A stretch of 64,000 nt of DNA from Streptomyces sp. RPA4-2 (GCF_012273515.2 NZ_CP050975.2:1674001-1738000), one strand, 5' to 3'; counted from the stretch's first letter, positions 9,301 to 18,045 are shown. Program-made: numbers and translations. The notes: a model not told the origin generated them from the letters alone.

Positions 9301-9385
9301 CGGCGGCCGACAGCTCGTCGAAGTCGACCTTCTGGGTGGTCCCGAAGGGCCCGAAGGCGGTGATGTCCAGACGGTGCAGCCTCAT
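6383..9385 (-). CDS. sbcC: SbcC, ATPase subunit of SbcCD nuclease
   Basis: SMC/Rad50-type ATPase of 1000 aa that works with SbcD to open and cut hairpin or protein-blocked DNA ends during repair and replication. The N-terminus holds Walker A (GPTGAGKTS at about 35-43). Two long coiled coils flank a zinc hook CAVC at about residue 520. The C-terminal head carries the ABC signature TLSGGE and Walker B LFIDEGFGSLD. All landmarks of a functional protein are present. It is downstream of sbcD on the same strand with a 178-bp gap, longer than the usual overlap. It ends 9 bp from the convergent Lrp gene. Confidence 0.95.
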   Translation of the reverse strand: MRLHRLDITAFGPFGTTQKVDFDELSAAGLFLLHGPTGAGKTSVLDAVCYALYGAVPGARQSGQGLTLRSDHAAPATRTEIRLELTVAGRRLEITRQPPWARPKKRGTGTTTEKAQSWLREYEGPAGSWKDLSRSHQEIGEEITQLLGMSREQFCQVVLLPQGDFARFLRADAEARGKLLGRLFDTHRFAEVEKRLSERRRAAEAEVRDGDAALLADAHRMQQAAGDIAEVPLPDLAPGDPGLAEAVLAWAAVARGTARERLTVAHSAVSAAESAQAAADRELDDVREVARLQRRFTEARERAARLEERSDSHREALTRMERGRKAEAVAPALDLRDAGEAEHRRAVMAEAHARAALPASFADAGAPGLAADARRAAEELGGLASARRAERRLGELTEERAGLDRQERADEDVLQDAESWLATWETTRTGLQERIGTAQEAATRAEQLAVRRDPARARLRAARERDQFARDTDDAHERALASRAHATDTRARWLDLKEQRLNGIAAELAAGLVDGDPCAVCGATEHPAPARKIAGHVDRETEERALAVHQRADAKATEDERRLGVVREALAAASAEAGDTPTDRLAEQEAELEREHGEAHAAASGLHAARERLAQAELEHERRVAARQKAELRAAARVSHRDTLDRERALLEEELTQARGAAESVAARAAQLERRAALLTEAADAVRVAEDAAQRLKDADARLADAAFRAGFSTPQAAAAALLDNAAHRELQRHLDAWQSEEAAVRAVLAEADTTAAAQRPAVDLRAAEQSAESGARRLRDAASAQDAAARRCAELDRLSARATTSVRRLGPLREEYDRVARMAGLAAGTSAENERRMRLESYVLAARLEQVAAAATVRLERMSSGRYTLVHSDDRAGRGRSGLGLHVVDAWTGRERDTATLSGGETFFASLALALGLADVVTDEAGGVRLDTLFIDEGFGSLDDQTLDEVLDVLDSLRERDRSVGIVSHVADLRRRIHAQLEVVKGRTGSVVRQRGVPD

Positions 9386-9563
9386 CGGCCCCCCTCGCTG
9401 TCGTCGAAGCGGTCCACGTCGTGGCAGTCCACGTCGCGGCAGTTCCCCTCAGGACAGTTCCCGTCGAAGCGGTCCCCGCCGAAGTCGTCCCGGCCGGTGC
9501 GGACGGTGGTGGGGCGGGCGGCGGTGAGACGGGCGGCGGCGCCGGGCCCGCGTGCCGGTGGTG
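9386..9563. other. sbcD-sbcC spacer with short direct repeats
   Basis: A 178-bp spacer containing two copies of GTCGAAGCGGTCC and repeated CAGTTCCC-type words. A frame overlapping the sbcC ATG reads through it as a repetitive Asp/Asn/Cys-rich peptide, but nothing supports a real product. Confidence 0.4.
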
Positions 9564-10727
9564 TCACCGGGCGACCTCCCGTACGGCCTCGTCGGCGTGG
9601 ACGGCGTCGAACGCCTCCCGCAGCACGGCCTGTTCCCGGGCGTCGGGACCCGTGCCGCGCACATGGGCCACGAAGTCCTCGGCGATCTGCTGTTCGCTGC
9701 GGCCCGCCAGCCGTCGGGCGTACGACACGTCCGGGTCCTCGGGAGTCCGCTCGGGGTCGAAGACCAGGCTGAGGGTGTGCGGGAAGCGCTCGGTCAGCCG
9801 GGCCATCGGCTCGGCCGGGCGCACCGGATCGGTGAGGGTGGCCTCGACCCACGCCTCCTCGTGACGCGTCAGCTCCGGGTCGGCGAGCAGGTCCTCCAGC
9901 CGCCCCCGGACGCGGGCGAGTGCCCGGGGTACGGGGCAGTCGACCCGCTCGGCGTCGAGCGAGCCGTCCGGGCCCAGGTCGACCAGCCACATGCTCTTGC
10001 GGTGGTCCGCCTCGGAGAAGGAGTACGGCAGCGGCGAGCCGGAGTAGCGGACCCGCTCGGTGATGGTCTGGCTGCCGTGCAGATGGCCCAGCGCCACGTA
10101 GTCGACTCCGTCGAAGACCCCGGCCGGGACGGCGGCGACACCACCGACGGTGATGTCCCGCTCGCTGTCGCTGGCCGCTCCTCCGGTGACGAAGGCGTGG
10201 GCGAGGACCACGGAGCGGGTGCCTGGCGGCCGCGCGGCGAGGTCGGCGCGGACCCGGTCCATGGCGGCGGCGAGCACGGACTCGTGTCCCGCCCTGTCCA
10301 CTGCGAACTCGTCCTTCACCAGGGCCGGTTCGAGGTAGGGCAGGCCGTAGAGGGCGACGTCGCCGTGCGCGTCGGCGAGGACCACGGGCGTGCCGGACGC
10401 CGAGGGCTCGGTCCGCAGGTGGATTCCGGCCCGCCCGATCAGCCCGGCCCCGACGCCGAGTCGGCGCGCCGAGTCGTGGTTCCCGGAGATCATCACCGTG
10501 GGCACCCCGAGGTCGGCCAGCCGGTGCAGGGCGTCGTCGAAGAGCTCGACGGCCGCGAGCGGCGGGACCGCACGGTCGTACACGTCCCCGGACACGACCA
10601 CCGCGTCGACACCGCGCTCGCGCACGGTCGTGACGAGATGGCCGATGAACTCGGCCTGGGCCCCGAGCATCGTCACCCGGTGGAATGCCCGGCCGAGGTG
10701 CCAGTCGGACGTGTGCAGAAGCCTCAT
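9564..10727 (-). CDS. sbcD: SbcD, Mre11-type nuclease subunit
   Basis: Metallophosphoesterase subunit of SbcCD, 387 aa, giving Mn-dependent exo/endonuclease activity. Visible motifs in order are DWHLG (residues 8-12), GDVYD (about 47), GNHDS (about 86), a mid-protein AHAF and GHLHG, which together make the two-metal site. The ATG start precedes MRLLHTSDWHLG, typical for the family. It is the promoter-proximal gene of sbcDC. The spacer to sbcC is GC-rich and carries short repeated motifs but no convincing gene. Confidence 0.95.
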   Translation of the reverse strand: MRLLHTSDWHLGRAFHRVTMLGAQAEFIGHLVTTVRERGVDAVVVSGDVYDRAVPPLAAVELFDDALHRLADLGVPTVMISGNHDSARRLGVGAGLIGRAGIHLRTEPSASGTPVVLADAHGDVALYGLPYLEPALVKDEFAVDRAGHESVLAAAMDRVRADLAARPPGTRSVVLAHAFVTGGAASDSERDITVGGVAAVPAGVFDGVDYVALGHLHGSQTITERVRYSGSPLPYSFSEADHRKSMWLVDLGPDGSLDAERVDCPVPRALARVRGRLEDLLADPELTRHEEAWVEATLTDPVRPAEPMARLTERFPHTLSLVFDPERTPEDPDVSYARRLAGRSEQQIAEDFVAHVRGTGPDAREQAVLREAFDAVHADEAVREVAR

Positions 10728-10796
10728 AATCCCCGAGACTAACGGGCGGGTCGGACATCACGGGCGGCTACTCCCGTATCGGCCCGCACCGCCCGC

Positions 10797-11423
10797 CTAT
10801 GCGTCCCCGTACGCCTCTCCGCCCAGTTCGAACCCGGCCGTCCCCGCCGTCGCGTCCGCGAGCCAGGCCCGGAACGCCGTCACGTCGGCGTCCGGCAGTC
10901 CGATCTCGATCGTGACGGCCTCGCCGTAGCGCACGTCGCGCACCTCGCGCCCGGTGGCGCGCAGGTCGTTCTGTACTTTGCCCGCGCGCTGGTGGTCCAC
11001 GGTGACGGTGGCCAGCCGGAAGCGTCTGCGCGTCAGGGTGCCGAGCGCGTCCAGCGCCTCGCCCACCGATCCGCCGTACGCCCTGATCAGTCCGCCCGCG
11101 CCGAGCTTGACCCCGCCGTAGTAGCGGGTGACGACGGCGACGACGTACCGCATGTCGCGGCGCAGCAGCATCTGGAGCATGGGGACGCCCGCGGTGCCGC
11201 CGGGTTCGCCGTCGTCGCTCGCCCGCTGGACGGCGGCGTCGGCTCCGATGACGTACGCGAAACAGTTGTGGGTGGCGTCCGTGTGCTGTCTGCGGACGCT
11301 CGCGACGAAGTCCTGGGCCTCCTGCTCGGTGGCCGCCGGGGCGAGGGCGCACAGGAAGCGGGAGCGGTTGATCTCGGTCTCGTGCACACCCGCGCGGGCC
11401 ACTGTGCGGTACTCGTCCTGCAT
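10797..11423 (-). CDS. YigZ/IMPACT family protein
   Basis: A 208-aa member of the YigZ/IMPACT (UPF0029) family. The N-terminal domain has the family signature near [22 protein letters not shown] and [19 protein letters not shown]. The C-terminal domain is the ferredoxin-like EF-G-domain-like fold. Length matches E. coli YigZ (about 204 aa). The ATG at 11423 begins [12 protein letters not shown]; a long open frame continuing upstream runs antisense through the permease and is not used. Family members are tied to translation or ribosome-associated roles, but no biochemical function is established. Divergent from the permease across about 170 bp. Confidence 0.9.
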   Translation of the reverse strand: MQDEYRTVARAGVHETEINRSRFLCALAPAATEQEAQDFVASVRRQHTDATHNCFAYVIGADAAVQRASDDGEPGGTAGVPMLQMLLRRDMRYVVAVVTRYYGGVKLGAGGLIRAYGGSVGEALDALGTLTRRRFRLATVTVDHQRAGKVQNDLRATGREVRDVRYGEAVTIEIGLPDADVTAFRAWLADATAGTAGFELGGEAYGDA

Positions 11424-11591
11424 CCGGCCAGCGTATGCGCTGCGGGCGCGCGCGGCGGACGGCGGAGCCCGGAGGCGCCGCCTTCCGGCGCGGTCGCCCC
11501 GGCGCGGGCCCTCGCGACGCCGTGGTGGATACTCGCTCCTCGTTGCCCGAAGCCGGACCGCCGGCCCGATCGATCGCAGGGAGATCGCAGC

Positions 11592-13592
11592 ATGACCGGC
11601 ACCCAGGTGGACAACGCAAACAACGCAGACCCTGCCCAACCCGCGGATCGCGGGCCCTCCGTCGCCGCGCCCCGCTGGCGGGCGTGGCTCCTGGAGGGCC
11701 TCAGTGCGCAGTCGGCCCGGCACCCGGGCCCGCACGCCACCCCGGACAGCGAACACCAGGGCCACACCTGGTGGCGGGTGATGTGTCTCACCGGCGTCGA
11801 CTACTTCTCCACGCTCGGCTACCAGCCGGGCATCGCCGCCCTCGCGGCCGGACTGCTCTCCCCGCTCGCCACGCTCGTCCTGATCGCGCTGACCCTGCTC
11901 GGCGCGCTGCCGGTCTACCGCCGCGTCGCCAAGGAGAGCCCGCACGGCGAGGGCTCGATCGCGATGCTGGAACGGCTGCTTCCCTGGTGGGCGGGGAAGG
12001 TCTTCGTCCTGGTGCTGCTCGGTTTCGCGGCCACCGACTTCCTGATCACGATCACCCTGTCCGCGGCGGACGCCTCCGCGCACGTCGTGGAGAACCCCTT
12101 CGCCCCGCACTGGACGCACGGCGCGAACGTGTGGATCACCCTTCTGCTGGTGGCCGCGCTGGGCGCGGTCTTCCTGAAGGGCTTCAAGGAGGCCATGGGT
12201 ATCGCCGTGGCGCTCGTGGCCACGTATCTCACGCTCAACGTCGTCGTCCTGGTCACCGCCGCCTGGCAGGTGCTGAGTCACCCGCACAAGGTCGGCGACT
12301 GGACCGACGCGATGACGACGGAGCACTCCTCGCCGCTCGCGATGGTCGGTGTGGCGCTTCTGGTCTTCCCCAAGCTGGCGCTCGGCATGTCCGGCTTCGA
12401 GACCGGTGTGGCGGTGATGCCGCAGGTCAAGGGCGATCCCACGGACACGTACGCGAAGCCGGCGGGCCGGATCCGTGAGACCCGCCGACTGCTCACCACG
12501 GCCGCCGTGATCATGAGCTGTTTCCTGCTGCTGTCCAGCCTGGCGACGACGATCCTGATCCCGCAGGGCGAGTTCGAGAGCGGCGGCTCGGCGAACGGCC
12601 GCGCGCTCGCCTACCTCGCGCACCAGTACCTGGGCGAGGGCTTCGGCACGGTCTACGACATATCGACCATCGCGATCCTGTGGTTCGCCGGAGCCTCCGC
12701 GCTGGCCGGCCTCCTCAACCTCGTCCCGCGCTATCTGCCCCGTTACGGCATGGCTCCCGAGTGGACGCGCGCCGTCCGTCCCCTGGTGCTCGTCTTCATG
12801 GCGGCCGCGGTGCTCATCACCCTCTGGTTCGACGCGAACGTCGACGACCAGAGCGGCGCGTACGCGACCGGTGTGCTGGTCCTGATGCTCTCCGCGTCGT
12901 TCGCCTCGGCGGTCGCCGTGCACCAGCGCGGCCACCGCGCCGCGGCGATCGGCTTCGGCGCGATCACCGCGGTGTTCGGCTACACGCTGGTCACCAACGT
13001 CATCGAGCGGCCCGACGGCATCAAGATCGCGCTGATCTTCATCCTGGCGATCCTGCTCACCTCGTTCGCCTCCCGCGTGCGCCGCGCCTTCGAACTCCGC
13101 GCCGCCGAGGTCACCTTCGACGAGGCGGCGGCGCGGTTCGTCGACGAGGCCGCGGCGAGCGGGCCGCTGCTGCTGATAGCGAACGAACCGCACGAGCACA
13201 GCACGCGGGAGTACCGCGCCAAGGAGTACAGCCAGCGCGAGCAGACGCACATACCGGACGGCCGTCCCGTGCTGTTCCTCGAGATCTTCGTGACCGACTC
13301 CTCGGACTTCACGGCCGACGTCGCCGTGCACGGCGACGAGAAGCACGGGGTGCGCAGGCTGCGCGTCGAGGGCGCCACGGTGCCCAACACCATCGCGGCC
13401 GTCATGATGCGGTTGCGCGACCGCACCGGCCAGGTCCCGCACGCCTACTTCAACTGGACCGAGGGCAACCCGCTGAGCCACCTGGTCCGTTTCCTCGTCT
13501 TCGGCGACGGCGAGGTCGCCCCCGTCACCCGCGAAGTGCTCCGCCGCGCCGAGCCCGACCCGGAACGGCGGCCGCGCGTCCACGTGGGCTGA
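11592..13592 (+). CDS. APC superfamily permease
   Basis: A 666-aa membrane transporter with about 12 hydrophobic segments between residues about 60 and 500 and a soluble C-terminal domain of about 170 aa. The TM1 signature is [16 protein letters not shown], as in APC family amino-acid/cation permeases. The conserved [15 protein letters not shown] element lies mid-protein. The ATG has AGGGAG about 9 nt upstream. Streptomyces homologues are annotated amino acid transporters; the fused C-terminal domain suggests regulation, but the substrate cannot be read from the sequence. Confidence 0.9.
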   Translation: MTGTQVDNANNADPAQPADRGPSVAAPRWRAWLLEGLSAQSARHPGPHATPDSEHQGHTWWRVMCLTGVDYFSTLGYQPGIAALAAGLLSPLATLVLIALTLLGALPVYRRVAKESPHGEGSIAMLERLLPWWAGKVFVLVLLGFAATDFLITITLSAADASAHVVENPFAPHWTHGANVWITLLLVAALGAVFLKGFKEAMGIAVALVATYLTLNVVVLVTAAWQVLSHPHKVGDWTDAMTTEHSSPLAMVGVALLVFPKLALGMSGFETGVAVMPQVKGDPTDTYAKPAGRIRETRRLLTTAAVIMSCFLLLSSLATTILIPQGEFESGGSANGRALAYLAHQYLGEGFGTVYDISTIAILWFAGASALAGLLNLVPRYLPRYGMAPEWTRAVRPLVLVFMAAAVLITLWFDANVDDQSGAYATGVLVLMLSASFASAVAVHQRGHRAAAIGFGAITAVFGYTLVTNVIERPDGIKIALIFILAILLTSFASRVRRAFELRAAEVTFDEAAARFVDEAAASGPLLLIANEPHEHSTREYRAKEYSQREQTHIPDGRPVLFLEIFVTDSSDFTADVAVHGDEKHGVRRLRVEGATVPNTIAAVMMRLRDRTGQVPHAYFNWTEGNPLSHLVRFLVFGDGEVAPVTREVLRRAEPDPERRPRVHVG

Positions 13593-13604
13593 TCCTCAGG
13601 ACTT

Positions 13605-14150
13605 TCAGGGCTTCTTCCGGCCCCGCGGCACGATCATGTCCGTCAGCAGGGCCACGCCCGGGGTGAGCGCTTCCCAGGAAGCTCCGTGCCAGGCCAGGAC
13701 GGCCATGGCGGAGGTCGGGAACTTGGTCCGTACGTCGTCCAGCGCGTCGTCGAGACTGTCCTCGGCCAGTTCGAGGACCAGTTCCTGAAGCCCCGGATTG
13801 TGCCCGATCAGGAGCAACGTCATCATCTGGTCGGGGACTTCGTGCACGGCCGCGAGCAACTCCGGTGCGCCTGCGCCGTACAGGCGCCGGTCGAACCGCG
13901 CGGGCGGCGGGGTGCCCCACTGCTGCGCCGCCAGCTCCCATGTCTGGCGGGCGCGCACGGCGGTGGAGCACAGGGCGAGGTCGGGCAGGCAGTCGGCGTC
14001 CGCGAGGGCCCGCCCGGCCGCTGGCGCGTCGCGGCGGCCACGAGGGGCGAGGGGCCGGTCGTGGTCGCCGATGCCCGTGGGCCAGGCGGACTTGGCGTGT
14101 CTGAGCACGACCAGTCTGCGCAGCGGGCCGGCTCCGGCGCGTGCGATCAC
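13605..14150 (-). CDS. SixA-type histidine phosphatase
   Basis: A 181-aa phosphohistidine phosphatase-like protein of the histidine phosphatase superfamily. The N-terminal catalytic motif is LRHAKSAWP (RHA variant, as in SixA), and the second catalytic histidine is in LLIGHNPGLQE. The GTG at 14150 overlaps the TGA of the upstream gene as GTGA, which fixes the start and implies translational coupling. Members remove phosphate from histidine or small phosphoesters. Pairing with the CysS-like protein upstream is notable, but the biological target is unknown. Confidence 0.88.
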   Translation of the reverse strand: MIARAGAGPLRRLVVLRHAKSAWPTGIGDHDRPLAPRGRRDAPAAGRALADADCLPDLALCSTAVRARQTWELAAQQWGTPPPARFDRRLYGAGAPELLAAVHEVPDQMMTLLLIGHNPGLQELVLELAEDSLDDALDDVRTKFPTSAMAVLAWHGASWEALTPGVALLTDMIVPRGRKKP

Positions 14151-15106
14151 CACTGCGTCCCGATGTCCCGGGTGAGTTCGAGTCCGAGCAACCGGTCCGC
14201 GTAGGCGTACGTCTCGAAGCGGGCGCCGTCCGGCACGTCCTCGGCATGCTCGACGCGCCGCAGCACCTCCAGCACGGCGGGTACGTCGAGGTCGTCCTCC
14301 CATGCGGCGCGCAGCTCCTGGCGTACGTGCTCGGGAACGGGCTTGGACGGCCGGGTGGCCCAGCCGGCGACGGCCTCGCGCCAGCGGCCGAGCGTCTCGC
14401 GGGCGCCGTCGAGGTCGGCGGCGGCGAGGTCGAGGGACTGCCGGCGCGGGGCCGCGAGCAGGATCATCCGCAGCAGCGAGGGATCGGCGGTGCCGCTCAC
14501 CGGGGCGACCTCGATACGGACGCCGTCGAGGTCGGCGTCCGAAGGCGCCGGGATCACGGGGCCCTGGCCGGCGGGGGCCGTGTCCGTGGGCGTCGGGTCC
14601 GTGGACGTCGGGTCGGTGGAGTTCTCGCCCATGGAGGTCGAACCCATGGAGGTCGCGCCCATGGTGGTCGCGTCCATAGGGGCCGCCTCCTCGGAGGCCG
14701 AGCGTCCTGGGGCCGGGCCCTCGGGGGCTCCGCTCGCGGAGGCGAGCACGTGCAGGGCCGGACCCGCGCCGCCCCGCTCGCCCTCGGCCCGGCGGATGCC
14801 GAGCGCATCCGCGCGCGCCCTGAGCGCCGCTGGCGGGTCGGCCACCGTGGCGACGGGGGTGCCGCCGAGTTCCAGGGCTCTGGCGAGCACGTCGGCGACC
14901 AGCAGGACCCGCAGCGCGGACAGGTCGTCACGCTCCACGTGCGCCTCGACGCGGGTCAGGCCCCGGCGGGCGCGGACGGCGTCGACGGTCTCGCCCGTTC
15001 GGGCGTCGGTGATACGCAGCACGAGGTGAGCGTAGGCGGCCGGAGGGCCGGGCGCAGGAAGGTGGCCCGCATTCCGGACAGTCGGCACGCTGAGCGCCGG
15101 GCGCAT
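14147..15106 (-). CDS. catalytically degenerate cysteinyl-tRNA synthetase-like protein
   Basis: A 319-aa protein resembling the two ends of CysS/MshC. Residues about 28-90 match the N-terminal part (LRITDARTGETV, then a helix VLLVADVLARALELGG). Residues about 215-315 match the C-terminal helical part (AAWEDDLDVPAVLEVLRRV, then FETYAYADRLLGLEL). The HIGH and KMSKS motifs and the zinc-binding residues are absent. The centre is replaced by a Thr/Met/Ser/Asp-Pro repeat (about residues 143-175). The start could instead be GTG 15022, nearer the conserved block. It overlaps the SixA-type gene by 4 bp. Likely a pseudo-synthetase; function unknown. Confidence 0.7.
   Translation of the reverse strand: MRPALSVPTVRNAGHLPAPGPPAAYAHLVLRITDARTGETVDAVRARRGLTRVEAHVERDDLSALRVLLVADVLARALELGGTPVATVADPPAALRARADALGIRRAEGERGGAGPALHVLASASGAPEGPAPGRSASEEAAPMDATTMGATSMGSTSMGENSTDPTSTDPTPTDTAPAGQGPVIPAPSDADLDGVRIEVAPVSGTADPSLLRMILLAAPRRQSLDLAAADLDGARETLGRWREAVAGWATRPSKPVPEHVRQELRAAWEDDLDVPAVLEVLRRVEHAEDVPDGARFETYAYADRLLGLELTRDIGTQW
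14578..14692. repeat. degenerate 15-bp tandem repeats inside the CysS-like gene
   Basis: Two repeat families lie side by side: about three copies of a GTCGGGTCCGTGGAC-type unit and about four copies of a GAGGTCGCGCCCATG-type unit. They encode repeated T-D-P-T-S and M-G-A-T-S. They mark the spot where the catalytic core of a synthetase would be. Confidence 0.75.
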
Positions 15107-15160
15107 CGGGAGGACGGCGGTGGGCGGGGAGGGCGCCCCCCGGCCGGGCGAGGCGCCGGG

Positions 15161-15826
15161 TCAGGCGTCGAGGTCGTCGGCGAAGTGCCGGTATCCGTGC
15201 CGGTCCCGGTGGATGGTCCACAGGGCCTCCGCGAGGGCGTCGGGGTCCTTCCTCGGGTGCCCGGGGATGATCGCGCCGGGGATGACGAACTGCGCGACGT
15301 GAATGCCGTCGGGGGCGAGCGCCTCGTGCAGCAGATGGCCGTAGGCGCTTTCGGCGGCGAAGGCGATGGAGGTGCCGGCGCGTTCGGTGTGCGGAATCGC
15401 GGCGGTGCCGCCGTTCACGAACAGGACGGTGCCACGGCCGAGTTCCCGCATGCCGGGCAGCACCTGGCGCACGGCGACGACGGGACCGTACACCGAGAAC
15501 TCGATCGGGCCGACGAGGTCGGCGACGTCGGTCTCCAGGACGGGCCGCATGAAGTCCCGGTGCGGGACCGGGCTGTACTGCAGGACCTCGATGGGTCCCA
15601 GCGTCGCGGTGGCGGCGTCGAGAGCCGCCTCCAGGGCGGCCGGGTCGCGGACGTCGGCGGCGAAACCACTCGCCGTCAGACCCTCGCCGGCCAGCTCGGC
15701 GGCGAACGCACGCGTCCGGTCCGCGTCGCGCGAGATGAGGGCGACGTCGAAGCCCGCGCGGCCGAACCGCCGCGCGACCGCGGCTCCGAGGCCCGGTCCG
15801 GCTCCGACGATGGCGATGGTGGTCAT
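15161..15826 (-). CDS. SDR-fold protein lacking the YxxxK pair
   Basis: A 221-aa short-chain dehydrogenase/reductase-fold protein. The N-terminal dinucleotide motif is GAGPGLGAAVARRF (residues 7-20) and an ISRD element follows the second beta strand. The position of the catalytic Tyr-x-x-x-Lys reads F-A-A-E-S, so both catalytic residues appear replaced, and the N-N-A-G motif reads Y-S-P-V. The ATG at 15826 has GAGGAAG 6 nt upstream. It is divergent from a MmyB-type regulator, a pairing common in actinobacteria in which the SDR gene is the target. NAD(P) binding is likely; standard SDR chemistry is doubtful. Confidence 0.83.
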   Translation of the reverse strand: MTTIAIVGAGPGLGAAVARRFGRAGFDVALISRDADRTRAFAAELAGEGLTASGFAADVRDPAALEAALDAATATLGPIEVLQYSPVPHRDFMRPVLETDVADLVGPIEFSVYGPVVAVRQVLPGMRELGRGTVLFVNGGTAAIPHTERAGTSIAFAAESAYGHLLHEALAPDGIHVAQFVIPGAIIPGHPRKDPDALAEALWTIHRDRHGYRHFADDLDA

Positions 15827-16014
15827 GGTCTTCCTCGGGTGGTTGCGGTTTCGGGGCGGGCGTACCGATCCGGGCGGGCGATCAGCCCAGTGTGTCGATG
15901 ACGAACCGGTAGCGCATCCCGGCGGACCCCGCTGCACCAGGAAGGGCGTACGGGGGGTGACACGGTCCCCCGCTCTCCTGCCGTGCAGGTCACAGGGCTG
16001 CCACACTGGTGCCC

Positions 16015-16905
16015 ATGGCACGCGAGCGGCAGAACGGCAGCAGCGGCGGCACGGATCTGGGGAGCTTCCTGCGCGCCCGCCGTACCCATGTGTCCCCGGA
16101 GGAGGCCGGTCTCAGGATCGGCCCCGCCCTGCGCCGCGCGCCCGGTCTGCGCCGCGAGGAGCTGGCCTCGCTCGCCGGGGTGAGCATCGACTACTACACA
16201 CGCCTGGAGCGCGGCCGGGAGACCCGTCCCAGCCCCGCGGTCGTGGACGCCCTCGCCGGTGCCCTCCGTCTGGACGCGCAGGAGCACGAGCACCTGCGCG
16301 ACCTCGTCGCGGGCGCCGTCCGTGGTGCGCCCCGGGCACCGGTGACCCCCAGCCGGTCCGTGCGGCCCGGTGTCAGGCTGCTCCTGGAGAACCTGCGGCC
16401 CAACCCCGCGCACGTGATCAGCCGTACGGCGGACGTGCTCGCCTGCAACCCGGGCGGGATGCGGCTCCTCGCCGGCCTGGACAAGTGGCCGGTGCGCGAG
16501 CGCAACGTGGCACGCTATGTGCTCCTGCACCCGGACGCGCCCTCACTGTTCGACGACTGGGACGAACAGGTCCGTGCCTGCGTCGGCCGGATGCGCGCCC
16601 TCGCCGGCACCGACCCGGACGCTCCCGACCTGGCGGAACTCGTGGACGAACTCCTCGTCAAGAGTCCCGATTTCGCACGCCTGTGGGACCACTACGACGT
16701 ACGGCTGCGCTCTCACGGGCACAGGACGTTCCACCATCCGGAGGTGGGCGACCTGACCCTGGGCTACCAGTCCATGCACCTCGAAGGCACCCCCGGCCAC
16801 CGGCTCGTCGCGTACTACGCCGAGCCCGGCACTCCCGGGTACGACGCGATGACCCTGCTCGACACGAGGGCGGACCGGCGCGGTCCGCGGACCGTGAGCG
16901 GCTGA
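16015..16905 (+). CDS. XRE-type regulator with MmyB-like ligand-binding domain
   Basis: A 296-aa regulator. Residues about 15-85 form a HTH_XRE domain (LRREELASLAGVSIDYYTRLERG core), and residues about 105-285 the MmyB-like C-terminal domain, a PAS-like fold that binds fatty-acid-type ligands in the methylenomycin regulator MmyB. ATG 16015 is preferred over GTG 16009. It is divergent from an SDR-fold gene across about 190 bp, the usual arrangement for this family, so autoregulation and control of the SDR gene are inferred. Confidence 0.9.
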   Translation: MARERQNGSSGGTDLGSFLRARRTHVSPEEAGLRIGPALRRAPGLRREELASLAGVSIDYYTRLERGRETRPSPAVVDALAGALRLDAQEHEHLRDLVAGAVRGAPRAPVTPSRSVRPGVRLLLENLRPNPAHVISRTADVLACNPGGMRLLAGLDKWPVRERNVARYVLLHPDAPSLFDDWDEQVRACVGRMRALAGTDPDAPDLAELVDELLVKSPDFARLWDHYDVRLRSHGHRTFHHPEVGDLTLGYQSMHLEGTPGHRLVAYYAEPGTPGYDAMTLLDTRADRRGPRTVSG

Positions 16906-16986
16906 GGCGGCAGCAGGCGGCTGCCGGCGGGGATCGGTACCGGCCGACCCCGGGCCGACGTCTGCGCACTTCACCGGGGAACCAGA

Positions 16987-17015
16987 GAATCGGGGAATCG
17001 GGGAATCGGGGAATC
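16987..17015. repeat. 8-bp tandem repeat upstream of the CoA-binding protein gene
   Basis: About 3.6 copies of the unit GAATCGGG lie between the MmyB-type regulator and the CoA-binding gene, 72 bp before the latter's start. The rest of the gap (16906-17086) shows only the ribosome binding site GGAGG at 17077-17081. Confidence 0.85.
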
Positions 17016-17086
17016 ACCGTGTGCCGTCCGCTGTTCCCCGGCTGAACACCGATGACATTCCCCGACAGGCACCCCGGAGGACGACC

Positions 17087-17494
17087 GTGTACGGCGACCC
17101 TGCGACGATCCGCAAGATCCTGAACGAACTCGGCGACACCTGGGCGATCGTCGGCCTCTCGTCGAACGAGGGGCGTGCGGCGTACGGAGTCGCCGACGTC
17201 CTGCGGCGTCACGGCAAGCGGATCGTCCCCGTGCACCCGAAGGCCGAGACCGTCCACGGCGAGAAGGGCTATCCGTCGCTCGACGCGATCCCGTTCGACG
17301 TCGATGTCGTCGACGTCTTCGTCAACAGCGACCTCGCCGGGACGGTGGCCGACGAAGCCGTCGCGATCGGCGCCAAGGCCGTCTGGTTCCAGCTCGGCGT
17401 CGTCGACGAGGCCGCGTACGACCGTACGCGCGCCGCCGGGCTCGACATGGTCATGGACCGCTGCCCCGCCATCGAGATCCCCCGCCTGGGCTGA
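17087..17494 (+). CDS. CoA-binding domain protein (YccU-like)
   Basis: A 135-aa single-domain Rossmann protein of the CoA_binding_2 family. It opens with D-T-W-A-I-V-G-L-S-S-N, contains KRIVPVHPKAETVHGEKGYPS and ends with the AVWFQLGVVDEAAY block and D-R-C-P-A-I-E. GTG 17087 is chosen because GGAGG lies 5 nt upstream and the family begins just before this point. Members bind CoA or related nucleotides; no enzymatic role is defined. It may be co-transcribed with the GNAT gene 78 bp downstream. Confidence 0.9.
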   Translation: MYGDPATIRKILNELGDTWAIVGLSSNEGRAAYGVADVLRRHGKRIVPVHPKAETVHGEKGYPSLDAIPFDVDVVDVFVNSDLAGTVADEAVAIGAKAVWFQLGVVDEAAYDRTRAAGLDMVMDRCPAIEIPRLG

Positions 17495-17572
17495 CCGGGT
17501 CCCCCGCACCGCCGCGGACCCGTGCGCCCCACTTGGTTGACGCCGCGCGCGTCGGCCGGGTTTGCTGCTGCG

Positions 17573-18013
17573 GTGTCGACTCTTCTCTTCCGGCGGCCGG
17601 CCGACGAACCCGGCCTCGAAGCCTGGCGTCACGTCCACAACGTGATCGTCCCTCCCGCCGCCCTGTCGCTCGACGAGGTCCGGGAGCGGGCCGGCCGCAA
17701 CCTCCTGGAGGTCGTCCACCTCGGCGACGTCCTGGTGGGCTGCACGACCGTGCGCCCGCCGAAGGAGGACTCCTCGACGGCGACGGTGATCGCCCGGGTG
17801 CTGCCCGAGCACCGGGGGCGGGGATTCGGCGGGGAGCTGTACGAGCGTGGGCTGGAGCAGGCGCGAACGCTGGGCGCCGAGGTGATCGAGACGGTCGTCC
17901 TCGCCTCGAACGCGGACGGGCTGCGCTTCGCCCTGAAGCACGGATTCGCCGAGACCGAGCGCTACGTCCTGCCGGGCGACACCGCGGAGTGGGTCGACCT
18001 GCGGCTGACCTGA
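17573..18013 (+). CDS. GNAT family N-acetyltransferase
   Basis: A 146-aa single GNAT domain. The acetyl-CoA binding loop is HRGRGFGGELYERG, preceded by a hydrophobic beta strand T-V-I-A-R-V-L-P, and the C-terminal part has ASNADGLRFALKHGF, the usual beta5-alpha4 element. GTG 17573 fits the conserved start; GTG 17522 would add 17 unconvincing residues. TTGACG at 17537-17542 upstream could be a -35 element. It converges on the alpha/beta hydrolase gene. Acceptor substrate unknown. Confidence 0.87.
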   Translation: MSTLLFRRPADEPGLEAWRHVHNVIVPPAALSLDEVRERAGRNLLEVVHLGDVLVGCTTVRPPKEDSSTATVIARVLPEHRGRGFGGELYERGLEQARTLGAEVIETVVLASNADGLRFALKHGFAETERYVLPGDTAEWVDLRLT

Positions 18014-18045
18014 TCCGACGGGCCGGCCGGCAAATCCTTCGGACG

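Noticed and set aside
6449..9772. Several long plus-strand frames opposite sbcC
   Set aside because: They mirror the coiled-coil coding region on the other strand and lack motifs, start sites and codon bias.
10797..13583. A 928-codon minus-strand open frame across the APC permease
   Set aside because: It is antisense to a clear permease gene. Only its last 208 codons (YigZ) have family similarity, and the rest is GC-rich shadow coding.
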